The notes: a model not told the origin generated them from the letters alone. A stretch of DNA of 64,000 nt from Stagnihabitans tardus (GCF_009925085.1 NZ_JAABNR010000010.1:1-64000), one strand, 5' to 3'. Positions 1 to 9,138 are shown, counted from the stretch's first letter. Numbers and translations are program-made.

Positions 1-229
1 AGCCAGCAGCGCCTACCCCTCTTCATAAGCTCATCCGGGACTCCCGGACGTGCTCACCCGTCGGTCGATCCCGCACATCAAACCGCCACAACCCCAAAAT
101 AGATGGGACGCAACCGCCGCATACGGTGGGGCTCGGGGAGGCAGCGCCTCCCCGCCGTCGTGCCAGACGACCGAGTGACGGCGGCGTCAGGCCAAGGGTT
201 TGGGCCAGACGCGCGGTCGGGACGCCGCC
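1..229. other. Intergenic, no gene supported
   Basis: I see no convincing coding region before pheT ends. The stretch holds a GC-rich hairpin downstream of pheT: GGGGAGGC at 135-142 pairs with GCCTCCCC at 146-153 around an AGC loop. It resembles the hairpin half of the intergenic element family found elsewhere in this window but lacks the GGATATTT tail. A smaller stem, TCCGGGA with CCGGA, lies near 33-46. Confidence 0.5.
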
Positions 230-2638
230 TTACTTCCGCAGGGTCCCGCCGGTGGCCTTGGTCACCTTCTCGATGATCTTGGCCGAGACGGCTTCGATAT
301 CGGCATCGGTCAGGGTCTTGTCGCGGGGCTGCAGCCGCACCGAGAGCGCGATCGACTTCTTGCCCGCGCCCATCTGCGCCTCGGCCTTTTCGCCGGTGAA
401 CTGGTCAAAGACCGCGACCTTCTCGATCAGGACCTTGTCGGCGCCGAGCGCCGCGTTGACCGCCGTCAGGGCCTCGACGCGTGCGTCCACCACGAAGGCG
501 AAGTCGCGTTCCACCGCTTGCAGGTCCGAGAGGCCAAGCGCGGGGCGCGTGGGCGTCTTGACCTTGGGGTCGGGGACATTGGCGACCGCGATGGTCAGCG
601 CCATGGCCGGGCCCTTGACGCCCATCTGCGCCAGCACCTTGGGATGGATCTCGCCGAAGGTGGCCAGCATGTTCGGCCCAAGGCCGATCACGCCAGAGCG
701 GCCGGGGTGGAACCAGGCGGCGACCTTGCGTGAGACTTGCATGCGGGCGGGGGCGCCCAGGGCGGCCAGGACCGCCTCGGCATCGGCCTTGACGTCATAG
801 ACATCCACCGGGCGGCGCGAGGCGAAGGGGTCACGCGCAGCGCTTGCACCAACCAGCAAAGCGGTGGCCATCAGCGCCTGCTCCCCGGGCTCACCGCCCG
901 AGAAGACCGGGCCGACCTCGAAAAGGCCGAGGTCCATGAAGCCCCGCGCCTGGTTCCTCGCCGCAGCCCGCAGCAGACCCGGCAAGAGGTCGGGGCGCAG
1001 GTGGGTCATTTCCGACGAGATCGGGTTCTCGATCCGCACGGCGTCGGTGCCGCCTCCGAAGAGAGCGGCGTCCTGGCCGTCGATGAAGCTATAGGTCACG
1101 CATTCGTTGTAACCCAGGGCCGCCAGGGTCCGGCGTGCGGCGCGCTCCTTGACCTGGAGCGTGGTCAGGATCGGACGCGGCACACCGGCCACGGCGCGGG
1201 TCAGGGGCTTGCCCTGCAGCTTGGTCAGGCTTGCGATCCGGGCGACCTCTTCGACCAGGTCGGCCTCGCCCAGCACATCGGGGCGCCAGGTCGGCGGGGT
1301 CGCCATATCGCCGTTGAGCGTGAAGCCCAGGGCCTCCAGGGTCTGGCGCTGGGTGGCCTCGGGGATCTCCATGCCCACGAGGCTGATCAGCCGGGCCGGG
1401 TCCAGGCGATAGGCGCGGGAGACATCCTTGGGGGCGCCGTCCTGCACCACGTCAGAGGCTTCCCCGCCGCAGAGGTCGAGGATCATCTGCGTGGCCAGCT
1501 CCAGCCCCGGAAGCGAGAAGTTGGGGTCCACGCCGCGTTCGAAGCGGTAGCGGGCGTCGGAGTTGATCTTCAAGGCGCGGCCGGTGGCGGCGACCATGAT
1601 GGGCTCCCACCAGGCGCTTTCCAGGAAGACATCGACGGTCTCTTCGGTGCAGCCCGAGGCCTCGCCGCCCATGATGCCCGCGAGGCTTTCGACCTGGGTG
1701 TCATCGGAGATCGCCATCATGCCAGCCGCAAGCGTATAGGTCTTGCCGTCCAGCGCCAGCAGGGTCTCGCCGCCCGTCGCGGCATGGATGCGCAGGTCGC
1801 CCTTCACCTTGGCCGCATCGAAGACATGCAGCGGGCGGTTCAGGTCATAGGTGAAATAGTTGGTCACATCGACGAGCGCGTTGATCGGCCGCAGGCCAAT
1901 GGCCTTGAGCCGCGCTTGCAGCCAATCGGGCGAGGCGCCGTTCTTGACGCCGCGGATGACCCGGCCCGCGAAATGCGGGCAGCCCTTGGCCTTCAGGTCG
2001 GCGTCGATCTTCACCCCGATGGGCGAGGGGAAGCCGCCGGGAACCGCAGCGACCTCCAAGGGCTTCAGCACCCCAAGGCCGCGGGCGGCAAGGTCACGCG
2101 CCACGCCACGCACGCCCAAGGCATCGGGGCGGTTGGGCGTGATCTTGATCTCGATCATCGGATCGGCGAGCGCCGGGCGGTTGTCGGCCAGCCAGTCGAC
2201 AAACCGTTCGCCCACGGTGCCGCTATCCAGCTCGATGATGCCGTTGTGCTCATCCGAGAGCATCAGCTCGCGTTCAGAGCACATCATGCCCTGGCTCTCG
2301 ACGCCCCTGATCTTGCCGACGCCCAAGGTCACGTCGATCCCCGGCACATAATCGCCGGGGCGGGCCAGAACCACCGTGATCCCCGCCCGCGCATTGGGCG
2401 CGCCGCAGACGATCTGCTTGACGCCCTCAAGGGTTTCCACCTTGCAGACCCGCAGCTTGTCGGCATCGGGGTGCTTTTCGGCCTCGAGGATCTTGGCCAG
2501 GGTGAAGGCGGAGATTTTCGCCAGCGGGTTGGCGATCTCTTCGACCTCGAGGCCCAAATCGGTCAGGGCCTCGGAGATTTCCTCCAGGGTGGCCGAGGTA
2601 TCCAGGTGATCTTTCAGCCAGGAGAGGGTGAATTTCAT
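230..2638 (-). CDS. pheT: Phenylalanine-tRNA ligase beta subunit
   Basis: Large subunit of the (alpha beta)2 phenylalanyl-tRNA synthetase, which charges tRNA-Phe in the cytoplasm. The 802-residue protein starts MKFTLSWLKDHLDT, the usual beginning of bacterial PheT, followed by the tRNA-binding-like EMAP domain (about residues 40-150), the B3/B4 editing region, the B5 domain and a C-terminal ferredoxin-fold anticodon-binding domain ending in KVTKATGGTLRK. I chose the ATG at 2638 because the 40 in-frame codons upstream do not resemble PheT. It lies 67 bases downstream of pheS, with an intergenic palindromic element (2674-2697) in the gap, so the two are probably cotranscribed. Confidence 0.96.
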   Translation of the reverse strand: MKFTLSWLKDHLDTSATLEEISEALTDLGLEVEEIANPLAKISAFTLAKILEAEKHPDADKLRVCKVETLEGVKQIVCGAPNARAGITVVLARPGDYVPGIDVTLGVGKIRGVESQGMMCSERELMLSDEHNGIIELDSGTVGERFVDWLADNRPALADPMIEIKITPNRPDALGVRGVARDLAARGLGVLKPLEVAAVPGGFPSPIGVKIDADLKAKGCPHFAGRVIRGVKNGASPDWLQARLKAIGLRPINALVDVTNYFTYDLNRPLHVFDAAKVKGDLRIHAATGGETLLALDGKTYTLAAGMMAISDDTQVESLAGIMGGEASGCTEETVDVFLESAWWEPIMVAATGRALKINSDARYRFERGVDPNFSLPGLELATQMILDLCGGEASDVVQDGAPKDVSRAYRLDPARLISLVGMEIPEATQRQTLEALGFTLNGDMATPPTWRPDVLGEADLVEEVARIASLTKLQGKPLTRAVAGVPRPILTTLQVKERAARRTLAALGYNECVTYSFIDGQDAALFGGGTDAVRIENPISSEMTHLRPDLLPGLLRAAARNQARGFMDLGLFEVGPVFSGGEPGEQALMATALLVGASAARDPFASRRPVDVYDVKADAEAVLAALGAPARMQVSRKVAAWFHPGRSGVIGLGPNMLATFGEIHPKVLAQMGVKGPAMALTIAVANVPDPKVKTPTRPALGLSDLQAVERDFAFVVDARVEALTAVNAALGADKVLIEKVAVFDQFTGEKAEAQMGAGKKSIALSVRLQPRDKTLTDADIEAVSAKIIEKVTKATGGTLRK

Positions 2639-2673
2639 GTCTAGTCCCCTTGTGCGGGCGCGAATTCGTTGGC

Positions 2674-2697
2674 GTAGCCCGGGGTATACCCCGAGGT
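2674..2697 (-). repeat. Intergenic palindromic element, family 1, copy 1
   Basis: Contains the palindromic core CGGGGTATACCCCG next to the asymmetric flank GTAG. It begins 8 bases after the pheS stop. Read in the direction of pheS it runs palindrome then CTACGC, the same orientation relative to the upstream gene as the other four copies (7891, 16101, 23610, 60674). This copy sits inside the pheS-pheT operon. Confidence 0.75.
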
Positions 2698-2705
2698 GCG
2701 AGGTG

Positions 2706-3788
2706 TCAGCGCGAAAGGCCGCCCGGCAAATTCGGCATGTCGAGGCTGGAGAACCCATAGTGCCGAAGCCAGCGGAGGTCGCTGTCGAAAAACGCCCGCA
2801 GGTCGGGGATGCCGTATTTCAGCATGGCGATGCGGTCGATGCCCATGCCGAAGGCGAAGCCCTGCCACTGGGTCGGGTCAACGCCTGCCGAGGCCAGGAC
2901 CTTGGGATGGACCATGCCGGAGCCGAGGATTTCCAGCCAGGAGTCGCCCTCGCCGATCTTCAGCTGGCCGTCTTTCCAGCTGCAGCGGATATCGACCTCG
3001 GCCGAAGGCTCGGTGAAGGGGAAGTGGGACGCACGGAAGCGGAGTTCGACCGAAGGCACCTCGAAGAAGGCGCGGCAGAATTCCTCCAGCGTCCATTTCA
3101 GGTTGGCCATCGAGATGTCGCGGTCGATGGCCAGGCCCTCGACCTGGTGGAACATCGGCGCATGGGTCTGGTCCATGTCCATCCGGTAGACGCGGCCCGG
3201 GGCGATCACGCGGATCGGCGCGCCTTGGGCCATCATGGCGCGGATTTGCACGGGGGAGGTGTGGGTGCGCAGGACATGGGGCGGGCGCGGATCATCCGAG
3301 GCGCGGGCCATGAAGAAGGTGTCGTGCTCTTGCCGGGCGGGATGCTCGGGCGGGATGTTCAGGGCGTCGAAGTTGTACCAATCCGACTCGACCTGCGGAC
3401 CTTCGGCGACCGAGAAGCCCATATCGGCGAAGATCGCGGTCAGCTCTTCCATCACCTGGGAGACCGGGTGGATCGTCCCACGCGGGCGCGGGCGACCGGG
3501 CAGGGTGACGTCGAGCCATTCGGAGCGCAGACGCTCATCCAACGCCGCATCGGCGAGGGCTGCCTTCTTGGCACGGAGCGCCGCGTCGATCTCGTCCTTG
3601 ACCACGTTCAGCATGGCGCCGGCGGCCTTGCGGGCCTCGGGCTCCATCTTGCCAAGGGTGGACATCAGGGCGGAAATCTCGCCCTTCTTGCCCAGGGCGG
3701 CCAGGCGCACCTCTTCGAGCGCGGCTTCGCCCGTGGCGCTGCCCAGGGCAGCAAGATATTTGGCTTTCAGCGCGTCCAGACCGTCCAT
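2706..3788 (-). CDS. pheS: Phenylalanine-tRNA ligase alpha subunit
   Basis: Catalytic subunit of phenylalanyl-tRNA synthetase. The 360-residue protein has the N-terminal helical tRNA-binding region (about 1-90) and the class II catalytic core, including [10 protein letters not shown] (motif 1 region), [13 protein letters not shown], the motif 2 stretch [20 protein letters not shown] and motif 3 [14 protein letters not shown] near the C terminus. The ATG at 3788 is preferred over one five codons upstream because AAGGAGG lies five bases before it. It follows a short phosphatase-like gene by 61 bases and precedes pheT. Confidence 0.97.
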   Translation of the reverse strand: MDGLDALKAKYLAALGSATGEAALEEVRLAALGKKGEISALMSTLGKMEPEARKAAGAMLNVVKDEIDAALRAKKAALADAALDERLRSEWLDVTLPGRPRPRGTIHPVSQVMEELTAIFADMGFSVAEGPQVESDWYNFDALNIPPEHPARQEHDTFFMARASDDPRPPHVLRTHTSPVQIRAMMAQGAPIRVIAPGRVYRMDMDQTHAPMFHQVEGLAIDRDISMANLKWTLEEFCRAFFEVPSVELRFRASHFPFTEPSAEVDIRCSWKDGQLKIGEGDSWLEILGSGMVHPKVLASAGVDPTQWQGFAFGMGIDRIAMLKYGIPDLRAFFDSDLRWLRHYGFSSLDMPNLPGGLSR

Positions 3789-3849
3789 CGGGGCCTCCTT
3801 CAATCGGGGTTGGTGCTAACGCCCGAAGGCCCCGGATGCAAGTGGCGCG

Positions 3850-4173
3850 TCAGTCCTGCCGCAGCGCGACGCGGAGTTTCGGGGTCACAAGCGCCACCAG
3901 CGCGGGATCGTTGCGGGCAAAGCGGTCGGGGATGTTCAGGACGACGAGCCGCTTGCCCCGCAGCGCGGCGGGAAAGAGCGCTTGCAGCCTTTTGCGCTGC
4001 CGCGCCTCCATCACGAAGACGATATCGGCCCAGTCCAGATGCTCGACCCCGACCTTCTCGTCGGCATCGGCGCTGAGCCCGGCGAAATCAGAGGCAATCC
4101 CCCAGCTGGTCGCCAGGTCGGCACAGGTCGGACTGCGGGCGCGGGCCTTGCCGCAGAGGAACAGGGCGTTCAT
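3850..4173 (-). CDS. Short low-molecular-weight tyrosine-phosphatase-like protein
   Basis: 107 residues, beginning MNALFLCGKARARSPTCADL. This matches the short branch of the low-molecular-weight phosphatase fold, whose usual P-loop is C-x5-R-S. Here C7-x5-R13-S14 is kept (CGKARARS), and the later segment DWADIVFVMEARQRKRL is typical of the family. Proteins of about 105 residues are annotated as 'low molecular weight protein tyrosine phosphatase family'. The C-terminal Asp-Pro general-acid motif of full-length enzymes is not obvious, so activity is uncertain. It lies between the rplT terminator and pheS, probably at the head of the pheST transcript. Confidence 0.75.
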   Translation of the reverse strand: MNALFLCGKARARSPTCADLATSWGIASDFAGLSADADEKVGVEHLDWADIVFVMEARQRKRLQALFPAALRGKRLVVLNIPDRFARNDPALVALVTPKLRVALRQD

Positions 4174-4187
4174 GGGGGCTCCAAAAG

Positions 4188-4224
4188 AAAAACCCCCGCA
4201 GCCTTGAGGGCCACGGGGGTTTTT
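4188..4224 (-). terminator. Rho-independent terminator of rpmI-rplT
   Basis: AAAAACCCCCG (4188-4198) and CGGGGGTTTTT (4214-4224) form an 11-bp stem with a 15-base loop. On the minus strand the stem is followed by a TTTTTCTTTT run. It lies 15 bases past rplT, and the same palindrome could also stop plus-strand transcription. Confidence 0.9.
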
Positions 4225-4238
4225 GAAGTCAAGACAGC

Positions 4239-4607
4239 TTACGCAGCGGCCATGGCGGCCTTGGCTTGCGCGGCGATGGCGTTGAAAGCCTCGGGCTCAC
4301 GCACGGCCAGGTCGGCCAGGACCTTGCGGTCGACGACGATGCCGGCCTTGTTCAGGCCGTCGATCAGGCGCGAGTAGGTGAAGGCCGGGTCGAACAACCG
4401 CACGGCGGCGTTGATACGGGCGATCCACAGCTGGCGGAATTGACGCTTGCGGGCCTTGCGGTCGCGGGTCGCATACTGCTGGGCCTTGTCGACGGCCTGC
4501 GTAGCGGTTTTGAAGTTGGTCGAGCGGGCGGCGTAATAGCCAGCCGCCTTGGCAATGACCTTGCGGTGACGGGCGTGCGTGACCTTGCCGGATTTGACGC
4601 GGGACAT
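4239..4607 (-). CDS. rplT: 50S ribosomal protein L20
   Basis: 122 residues with the standard L20 features: a basic N terminus ([25 protein letters not shown]), the [21 protein letters not shown] segment that binds 23S rRNA, and the LDRK-like [11 protein letters not shown] motif. An AAGGAG site lies before the ATG. It is 12 bases downstream of rpmI and followed by a strong terminator, so rpmI-rplT form a tight pair. infC is not upstream here. Confidence 0.97.
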   Translation of the reverse strand: MSRVKSGKVTHARHRKVIAKAAGYYAARSTNFKTATQAVDKAQQYATRDRKARKRQFRQLWIARINAAVRLFDPAFTYSRLIDGLNKAGIVVDRKVLADLAVREPEAFNAIAAQAKAAMAAA

Positions 4608-4619
4608 ATCTGGCTCTCC

Positions 4620-4820
4620 TTAGCGGTTATACGGCATGTATTTTTTGACGATCTTCTCGTCGCTGTCGCACAGGATCATGGTCCCGGCGGCATCACGGAC
4701 GAACTTGGCCGTCCGCTTGATCATGCCGTGGCGCTTGCCAGCATTGCCTGCCTTCACATGGCCATTGGCCGTGAAGGAGAACCGCTTCTTCGCAGCGGAT
4801 TTGGTCTTCATCTTGGGCAT
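4620..4820 (-). CDS. rpmI: 50S ribosomal protein L35
   Basis: 66 residues starting [20 protein letters not shown], the canonical L35 N terminus, and ending in KKYMPYNR. The start at 4820 follows a GGAG site. The reading frame stays open upstream, but those codons do not belong to L35. It is the first gene of the rpmI-rplT pair. Confidence 0.97.
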   Translation of the reverse strand: MPKMKTKSAAKKRFSFTANGHVKAGNAGKRHGMIKRTAKFVRDAAGTMILCDSDEKIVKKYMPYNR

Positions 4821-4923
4821 TTTGATCTCCGATCTTAAGCACGGCGGGCATGCCACATTCGCCCGGTCGTGCAGGGTATTCAGGGGGCCGCGTATAGGCG
4901 GCCTTGGCGCGGGGTGCAAGGGG

Positions 4924-5148
4924 TCAGGGCATCCAGCGGGCAAAGACTCGCAGGAAAACATCGGGCAATTCGGCGAAAGTATAGGGGCGGCCATGGCTGG
5001 TCAGCGCCATGACCACGAGAACCCCGCCGATCAGCACGAGGATGGAGCCGATTCGCGGCACCTGCCCCTCGATCCAGGCCGACATCAGGGAGGGGATCGA
5101 CAGCACAAGGGCCAGCGATCCCACGACGAGCATCAAATCGGTATCCAT
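4924..5148 (-). CDS. Small two-helix membrane protein
   Basis: 74 residues with two hydrophobic segments: [21 protein letters not shown] (about 5-25) and [19 protein letters not shown] (about 33-51). I do not recognise a function. The ATG follows GAGGAATTC, a good ribosome-binding site. It lies 36 bases after pykA, beyond a terminator-like hairpin, so it may be transcribed by read-through from pykA or from its own promoter. Confidence 0.65.
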   Translation of the reverse strand: MDTDLMLVVGSLALVLSIPSLMSAWIEGQVPRIGSILVLIGGVLVVMALTSHGRPYTFAELPDVFLRVFARWMP

Positions 5149-5159
5149 GAATTCCTCGG

Positions 5160-5179
5160 AAAAGGGGCCTTTCAGCCCC
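5160..5179 (-). terminator. Probable terminator after pykA
   Basis: On the minus strand GGGGC, a six-base loop TGAAAG and GCCCC are followed by TTTTCC. It lies directly after the pykA stop and only 11 bases before the next minus-strand start, so it may be partial. Confidence 0.6.
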
Positions 5180-5184
5180 TCCGA

Positions 5185-6630
5185 TTATTCAGGATCGACG
5201 TTGGAAATCAACCGCTCATCACAGGGCGCGACGCGCAGGACATTGGTCGTGCCCTTGACGTTGAAGGGCACGCCGGCGGTCAGGACGATATTGTCCTCGA
5301 CCGAGGCGAAGCCTTCCTCCCGCGCAGCCTTGACGGCGGCGAGGACCGCGCCCTTCAGCCGGATCTGCGGCTCGCAGATGACGCAGTGCAGGCCCCAGGT
5401 CAGCGCCATGCGGCGGGCCGAGGACATGAGCGGCGTCAGGGCGATGATCGGCACGCGCGGGCGTTCGCGCGAGACGAGGCTGGCGGTGGTGCCCGATTGC
5501 GAGAAGGTGGCGATGGCCTTGATATTGGTGGCCTCGGCGATCTCGCGCGCGGCCGCCACGATGCCATCGGCAATCGATTCGCGGCGGATGTTGCGGCTGG
5601 CCTCGATCACCTGGCGGTAGGTCGGGTCCTTTTCGACCGAGATGGCGACGTTGTTCATCGTCGTCACGGCCTCGATCGGATACTTGCCCGCTGCCGATTC
5701 GGCCGAGAGCATGACGGCATCGGCGCCCTCGTAGATCGCGGTGGCGACGTCGGAGACCTCGGCGCGGGTCGGCACGGGGCTTTCGATCATCGATTCGAGC
5801 ATCTGGGTGGCGACGATCACGGGCTTGGCGGCGGCGCGGGCGCCACGGATCAGGCGCTTCTGGATCGGCGGCACGGTATAGACCGGGAGTTCCACGCCGA
5901 GGTCGCCACGGGCGACCATGATGCCATCGGACACCTGGAGGATCGCGTCATAGGCCTTCACAGCGGCGGGCTTTTCGATCTTGGCCAGCACCAGGGCGCG
6001 GCCGCGCGCCAGGTCCTTGGCCTCGAGCACGTCCTCGGGGCGCTGCACGAAAGAGAGCGCCAGCCAGTCCACGCCCAGCTCGCAGGCGAATTCCAGGTCG
6101 ACGCGGTCCTTTTCCGACAGCGCGGCCACGGGCAGCACCACGTCGGGCACGTTCACGCCCTTGCGGTTGGAAATCGCACCGGGCACGGTCACGGTGCAAT
6201 TGGCAAAGTCCTTGCCGCAGTCATCGACGCGCAGGGCGATCTTGCCGTCATTGACCAGCAGGGTCGCGCCAGGCTCCAGCGCCGCAAAGATCTCGGGATG
6301 GGGCAGGTTCACGCGGGTCACGTCGCCGGGAACGGTGGACAGGTCCATGCGGAACTTCGCACCCTCGACCAGCTCGACCGGGCCATCGGCAAAGGTGCCG
6401 ACGCGCAGTTTCGGGCCCTGGAGGTCGGCCAGGATGCAGATCGGGCGGCCAAGGTCAGCCTCGACCTTGCGGATATGGACATGCCGCGCTCGGATGTCAT
6501 CATGGGTGCCGTGGCTCATGTTCAGGCGGAACACATCGGCCCCGGCTTCGAACAGGGCGCGGATGGTGGCGTAGTCGCTGGAGGCCGGGCCCAGAGTGGC
6601 CACGATCTTAACGTTCCGAAGGCGTCTCAT
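5185..6630 (-). CDS. pyk: Pyruvate kinase
   Basis: Catalyses phosphoenolpyruvate + ADP to pyruvate + ATP, the last step of glycolysis. The 481-residue protein begins MRRLRNVKIVATLGPASSDY and has the expected motifs: RLNMSHG (active-site Arg and Asn), ILADLQGPKLRVG, LAKIEKPAAVKAYD with the catalytic Lys, the metal- and substrate-binding MVARGDLGVELP, and VIVATQMLESM. The ATG at 6630 is supported by AAGGATC upstream; earlier in-frame codons are not pyruvate kinase. A terminator-like hairpin follows the stop. Confidence 0.96.
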   Translation of the reverse strand: MRRLRNVKIVATLGPASSDYATIRALFEAGADVFRLNMSHGTHDDIRARHVHIRKVEADLGRPICILADLQGPKLRVGTFADGPVELVEGAKFRMDLSTVPGDVTRVNLPHPEIFAALEPGATLLVNDGKIALRVDDCGKDFANCTVTVPGAISNRKGVNVPDVVLPVAALSEKDRVDLEFACELGVDWLALSFVQRPEDVLEAKDLARGRALVLAKIEKPAAVKAYDAILQVSDGIMVARGDLGVELPVYTVPPIQKRLIRGARAAAKPVIVATQMLESMIESPVPTRAEVSDVATAIYEGADAVMLSAESAAGKYPIEAVTTMNNVAISVEKDPTYRQVIEASRNIRRESIADGIVAAAREIAEATNIKAIATFSQSGTTASLVSRERPRVPIIALTPLMSSARRMALTWGLHCVICEPQIRLKGAVLAAVKAAREEGFASVEDNIVLTAGVPFNVKGTTNVLRVAPCDERLISNVDPE

Positions 6631-6859
6631 GCCTTGATCCTTTTCGTCGTGTCTCGGTTTGCGGTGGGCCGCGCGTCTTATGGCCGATCCGGCAACGGGG
6701 GGCAACTGCCATGACGCCATATGCCACCGAAATGAACATTCTGCGAAGACCGGGGCGCATTTTGCCGGTTTTGGCGGCGCAACCGACGCAAAAGGGCCTC
6801 TTCGGGCCGAAAGCGGCATTGTGATTCCCATTTTCCCGCGATTGGCCTATGTGGAGGGC

Positions 6860-7582
6860 ATGAGCGCTTTTCACCTTCACGGGGCGGATCGCCCCGGCCC
6901 TTTCCTCATCACGGTGGACCATGCGTCCAACCGCGTGCCCCCGGATGTCTGCGGCGGAGACCTTGGCATCGCGCCGCAAGACATGGCGCGCCACATCGCC
7001 TGGGATGTCGGCGCGCTCGGGGTCTCGCTGGCCCTGGGGGAGCTTCTGGACAGTCCCGTCATCGCCAGTGATTTCTCGCGGCTGGTGATCGATCCGAACC
7101 GGGGGGAGGAGGATCCGACCCTGGTCATGCGGCTTTATGACGGCACGATCATTCCGGGCAACGCGCGGGTGACCGAGGCCGAGGTGGAGCGGCGGCTCGA
7201 GACGCTCTACCGCCCCTATCACGATGCCCTGGCGCAGATGGCCGATGGGCGGGTCGTGGTGGCGATGCACAGCTTCACCCCCTGCCTGCGCGGGCGCGCG
7301 CCTCGGCCCTGGCATGTCGGCGTGCTTTACGCCGACGAGGACCCGCGCTTCTCGCGTCCCCTGATCGCGCGGCTGATGGCGGAGCCCGACCTGTGTGTCG
7401 GCGACAACGAGCCCTATGCCGGCGCGCTGCCCGGCGACAGCATCGACCGCCACGGGCTGAAACATGGCCGCCACAACACCTTGATCGAGGTGAGGAACGA
7501 CCTGATATCTGAAGCAGAGGGCCAGAGTGCCTGGGCCGCGCGCCTCGCGCCGCACCTGAAGGCCGTATTGGAGGCGCTATGA
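6860..7582 (+). CDS. N-formylglutamate amidohydrolase family protein (copy 1)
   Basis: 240 residues of the N-formylglutamate amidohydrolase (HutG-like, FGase) fold. Visible family motifs are VDHASNRVP near residue 20, HIAWDVGA, the Arg-rich SRLVIDPNR, VAMHSFTP and EVRNDL near the C terminus; the conserved His, Glu and Asp residues are expected to bind zinc. The start is set by GGAGGGC just before the ATG at 6860. It overlaps the next gene by four bases (ATGA), so the two are translationally coupled. A second, more divergent family member is at 45407-46174. The substrate is not certain, because the family also cleaves other N-acyl or glutamyl amides. Confidence 0.85.
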   Translation: MSAFHLHGADRPGPFLITVDHASNRVPPDVCGGDLGIAPQDMARHIAWDVGALGVSLALGELLDSPVIASDFSRLVIDPNRGEEDPTLVMRLYDGTIIPGNARVTEAEVERRLETLYRPYHDALAQMADGRVVVAMHSFTPCLRGRAPRPWHVGVLYADEDPRFSRPLIARLMAEPDLCVGDNEPYAGALPGDSIDRHGLKHGRHNTLIEVRNDLISEAEGQSAWAARLAPHLKAVLEAL

Positions 7583-7890
7583 CCGACCAGAAGACCGAGC
7601 TTGAAGCCGCAGCCTTCCGCGCGCTGATCCATCACCTGATGGTCAAGCGCCCGGATGTGCAGAACATCGACCTGATGAACCTGGGCGGGTTTTGCCGCAA
7701 CTGCCTGAGTCGCTGGTACCAGGAGGCCGCCGCCGAACGCGGCATCGAGATGACCAAGGACGAGGCGCGGGAAGTCGTCTACGGCATGCCCTATGCCGAC
7801 TGGGTGGCGCAGAATCAGACCGAGGCCGATGCGGCGAAAAAGGCCGCCTTTGACGTGGCTTTCGCGCAGAACGTTGGGCCGAAGGGCTGA
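7579..7890 (+). CDS. DUF1244 family protein
   Basis: 103 residues, compact and alpha-helical by appearance. The segment RPDVQNIDLMNLGGFCRNCLSRWYQEAA, with its conserved C-x2-C pair (FCRNC), is the hallmark of DUF1244, a family conserved in alphaproteobacteria and of unknown function. The start overlaps the stop of the upstream amidohydrolase, which implies coupled expression. It is followed at once by a family 1 palindromic element. Confidence 0.88.
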   Translation: MTDQKTELEAAAFRALIHHLMVKRPDVQNIDLMNLGGFCRNCLSRWYQEAAAERGIEMTKDEAREVVYGMPYADWVAQNQTEADAAKKAAFDVAFAQNVGPKG

Positions 7891-7914
7891 GACCCGGGGT
7901 GTACCCCGGGCTAC
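7891..7914 (+). repeat. Intergenic palindromic element, family 1, copy 2
   Basis: ACCCGGGGTGTACCCCGGG followed by CTACGC, starting on the base after the DUF1244 stop. It has one substitution (GTGTAC for GTATAC) from the common core. The orientation relative to the upstream gene is the same as in the other copies. Confidence 0.75.
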
Positions 7915-7963
7915 GCTGTGACACGAGAGCGCCGGGGCGCAAGCCGGTCGCTTGCGGTCCTTG

Positions 7964-8049
7964 CTTTCAATTTGGCCAAAATATCCCCGCCTGAGGCTCT
8001 TCGGCTGATGTCGGAGCCTCCGGCGGGGATATTTTGGCCAGTGTGAAAG
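7964..8049. repeat. Intergenic element family 2, inverted dimer (copy a)
   Basis: Two family 2 tails face each other: GGCCAAAATATCCCCGCC (7974-7991) is perfectly complementary to GGCGGGGATATTTTGGCC (8022-8039), flanked by CTTTCA and TGAAAG, with further pairing inside (GAGGCTC with GAGCCTC). It lies between the convergent DUF1244 and aminotransferase genes and probably ends transcription from both sides. Confidence 0.75.
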
Positions 8050-8143
8050 GGCAGGGCGCTGACTCCGCCGCCACGCCCGGGATGCGGCCCGGGTTTTGCC
8101 ATCGGAGTCGAGGCCCCGGGTCAAGCCCGGGGCGCCGAGGCGC

Positions 8144-9004
8144 TTAGACCGCCGCCTTGCGCATCTCGTCGAGGTAGATTTCCCGCAGCCGCGCCGCCAC
8201 GGGGCCGGGCTTGCCGGTCCCCAGGTCCTTGCCGTCGATCTGCACCACCGGCATCACGAAGGCGCTGGCCGAGGTGATGAAGGCCTCGTCGGCCTCTTGT
8301 GCCTCGGCCAGGGTGAAGCTCCGTTCGACCACCTCCATCTGGGCCTCGACCGCGAAGCGCAGGACGGCGGCGCGGGTGATGCCGTGCAGGATGTCACTGG
8401 ACAGCGCCCTTGTGATGATCCGGTTGCCCTTCACGATATAGGCGTTGTTGGAGGTGCCTTCGGTGACAAAACCGTCTTCGACCAGCCAGGCGTCATCGAC
8501 CCCGGCCTTCTTGGCCGCCATCTTGGCCATCGAGGGGTAAAGCAGCTGCACCGTCTTGATGTCGCGGCGGCCCCAGCGGATGTCATCGACCGAAATCACC
8601 TTCCAGCCCGTTTTCGCGGCAGGGCTCTCGGCCAGGCCCGGTTTGGACTGGGTGAACATCACCACCGTGGGGGGCAGATCGGCCGCCGGATAGGCGAAAT
8701 CCCGGTCGCCCGGATTGCCGCGCGTCACTTGCAGATAGACCATGCCGTCCACGATCTCGTTCCGCGCCACCAGCTGGCGATGCAGCTCCAGCCATTCGGC
8801 ATCCGTGTGCGGGTTGGTCATCTCGAGCTCACGCAGGCTCCGCGCCAGCCGGAGGCAATGGCCCGCGAAGTCGATCAGCTTGCCGCCGAGCACCGAGGTG
8901 ACCTCGTAAACCCCATCGGCCATCAGGAAGCCGCGATCGAAGACCGAGACCTTGGCCTCCGCCTCGGGAAGGAACTCGCCGTTGACATGGACGATGCGGG
9001 ACAT
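8144..9004 (-). CDS. D-amino-acid aminotransferase (fold type IV PLP enzyme)
   Basis: 286-residue class IV aminotransferase. The N terminus (MSRIVHVNGEFLPEAEAKVSVFDRGFLMADGVYEV) and the PLP-lysine segment DIKTVQLLYPSMAKMAAKKAG match D-alanine/D-amino-acid transaminases, which exchange amino groups between D-amino acids and 2-oxoglutarate. The phosphate-binding EGTSNNAYIV and the distal GITRAAVL and TSASAFVMPV motifs are present. AAGGAGG precedes the ATG at 9004. It is divergent from mcl1 with about 180 bases between starts. A branched-chain or aminodeoxychorismate lyase role is less likely given the motifs. Confidence 0.85.
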   Translation of the reverse strand: MSRIVHVNGEFLPEAEAKVSVFDRGFLMADGVYEVTSVLGGKLIDFAGHCLRLARSLRELEMTNPHTDAEWLELHRQLVARNEIVDGMVYLQVTRGNPGDRDFAYPAADLPPTVVMFTQSKPGLAESPAAKTGWKVISVDDIRWGRRDIKTVQLLYPSMAKMAAKKAGVDDAWLVEDGFVTEGTSNNAYIVKGNRIITRALSSDILHGITRAAVLRFAVEAQMEVVERSFTLAEAQEADEAFITSASAFVMPVVQIDGKDLGTGKPGPVAARLREIYLDEMRKAAV

Positions 9005-9120
9005 GGGGGCCTCCTTGCAGGTTTGGGGCGGTTTGGCCCCAATTGCACAATCCGTCAAGGGCAACGGGCGTCAAGAGCTCTGGCGGCACGCCTCGGCCTT
9101 CGCTGCGTCTGCGAATTCGC

Positions 9121-9138
9121 TTGCGCAGCGTTGCGCAA
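9121..9138. promoter_or_regulatory. Direct repeat TTGCGCA, candidate regulator site before mcl1
   Basis: TTGCGCAG, two bases, then TTGCGCAA, about 50 bases upstream of the mcl1 start. It is weakly reminiscent of the tandem TTTGCAA boxes bound by RamB/PccR-type acyl-CoA-metabolism regulators of Rhodobacteraceae. The spacing and sequence are not identical, so this is a guess. Confidence 0.25.
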
